Positions 5,038-5,199 of a stretch of DNA of 5,199 nucleotides are shown here, piece by piece (position 1 is the first letter of the stretch; each line of letters starts with the position of its first letter). The DNA lies in the NCBI GenBank assembly GCA_903933395.1, contig CAIZKA010000429.1, positions 1 to 5,199 on the forward strand. The letters run 5' to 3'. Source of the DNA: an uncultured beta proteobacterium (lineage in GTDB: Bacteria; Pseudomonadota; Gammaproteobacteria; Burkholderiales; Rhodocyclaceae). Position numbers and translations under genes: made by a program. The notes under the pieces were generated by a model, which ran no database searches, was not told the DNA's origin, and saw only the letters and a list, made by a program, of their open reading frames with translations.

Positions 5038-5153
5038 GGCGGGCTTCCATTGGTTGCTGTGCCCCGATTATGACTCAGACCACGGCTTCGACGACTTGCC
5101 GGCCCGCTTCCGCGGTACGCTATGGCCATGGACGCGATTCGGGGATATCGTTG
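5038..5153. other. Divergent intergenic region right of pduO
   Basis: This stretch of about 116 bp separates leftward pduO from a possible rightward gene. It holds the pduO ribosome site (5044-5048) and, for the right-hand frame, GGGGAT at 5141-5146. No strong sigma-70 pair or FNR-type box was recognised. Confidence 0.4.
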
Positions 5154-5199
5154 ATGGATGGCGGGACGGGTGAGCCGGCGCCGGCGTCGGCCTGGAATC
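5154..5199 (+). CDS. Possible 5' end of an unidentified gene, cut by window edge
   Basis: From the ATG at 5154 the frame reads MDGGTGEPAPASAWN and stays open to the edge. GGGGA (5141-5145) lies 8 nt upstream and could serve as its ribosome site. The same frame is open back to an ATG at 5070 without a ribosome site, and another ATG at 5158 opens a different frame (arginine-rich and less protein-like). Only 15 codons are visible, so neither the product nor the exact start can be named. Confidence 0.3.
   Translation, partial: MDGGTGEPAPASAWN

Noticed and set aside
4588..5073. 161-codon plus-strand open frame
   Set aside because: Antisense to pduO, whose motifs are unmistakable; no ribosome site or family resemblance.

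Overview
The window is GC-rich and gene-dense, and it comes from a bacterium that most resembles a facultatively anaerobic betaproteobacterium of the Rhodocyclales/Sterolibacteriaceae kind. That placement is inferred from protein style, from the pairing of a ferredoxin-type 2-oxoacid oxidoreductase with a DUF2249 protein, and from an FNR-type box; no database search was possible. No tRNA, rRNA, CRISPR array, transposase or phage gene was seen.

Left part (1-1435, minus strand): the gamma and alpha subunit genes of a multi-subunit pyruvate/2-oxoacid:ferredoxin oxidoreductase. They overlap by 8 nt, and the alpha gene runs off the left edge. A 139-bp gap separates porG from the divergent plus-strand genes.

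Middle (1575-3236, plus strand): a class I DAHP synthase (aroG type, first step of the shikimate pathway), followed 63 bp later by a stand-alone cyclic-nucleotide-binding-domain protein with no DNA-binding or catalytic output domain.

Right-middle (3250-4124, minus strand): a two-gene unit encoding a DUF2249 protein and then an FmdE-like protein. It converges on the cNMP-domain gene. Its upstream region contains a 9/10 match to the FNR/ANR/DNR consensus, placed exactly at -41.5 relative to the start predicted by a CATAGT -10 box. An exact match to the IHF consensus lies just upstream. This is the best candidate in the window for an uncharacterised system: a small, probably oxygen- or nitric-oxide-responsive operon of unknown biochemical role.

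Between this unit and the next gene (about 4211-4449) five inverted repeats are packed together, two of them nested in a 77-bp REP-like palindromic element. Right end (4486-5037, minus strand): a PduO-type ATP:cob(I)alamin adenosyltransferase, which makes adenosylcobalamin. A divergent, truncated plus-strand reading frame may begin near 5154.

Functionally the window mixes central anaerobic carbon metabolism (2-oxoacid:ferredoxin oxidoreductase), aromatic amino-acid biosynthesis, cofactor B12 activation and a putative oxygen-regulated FmdE/DUF2249 unit. Apart from the two obvious operons (porG-porA and DUF2249-fmdE), nothing shows that these genes act together.
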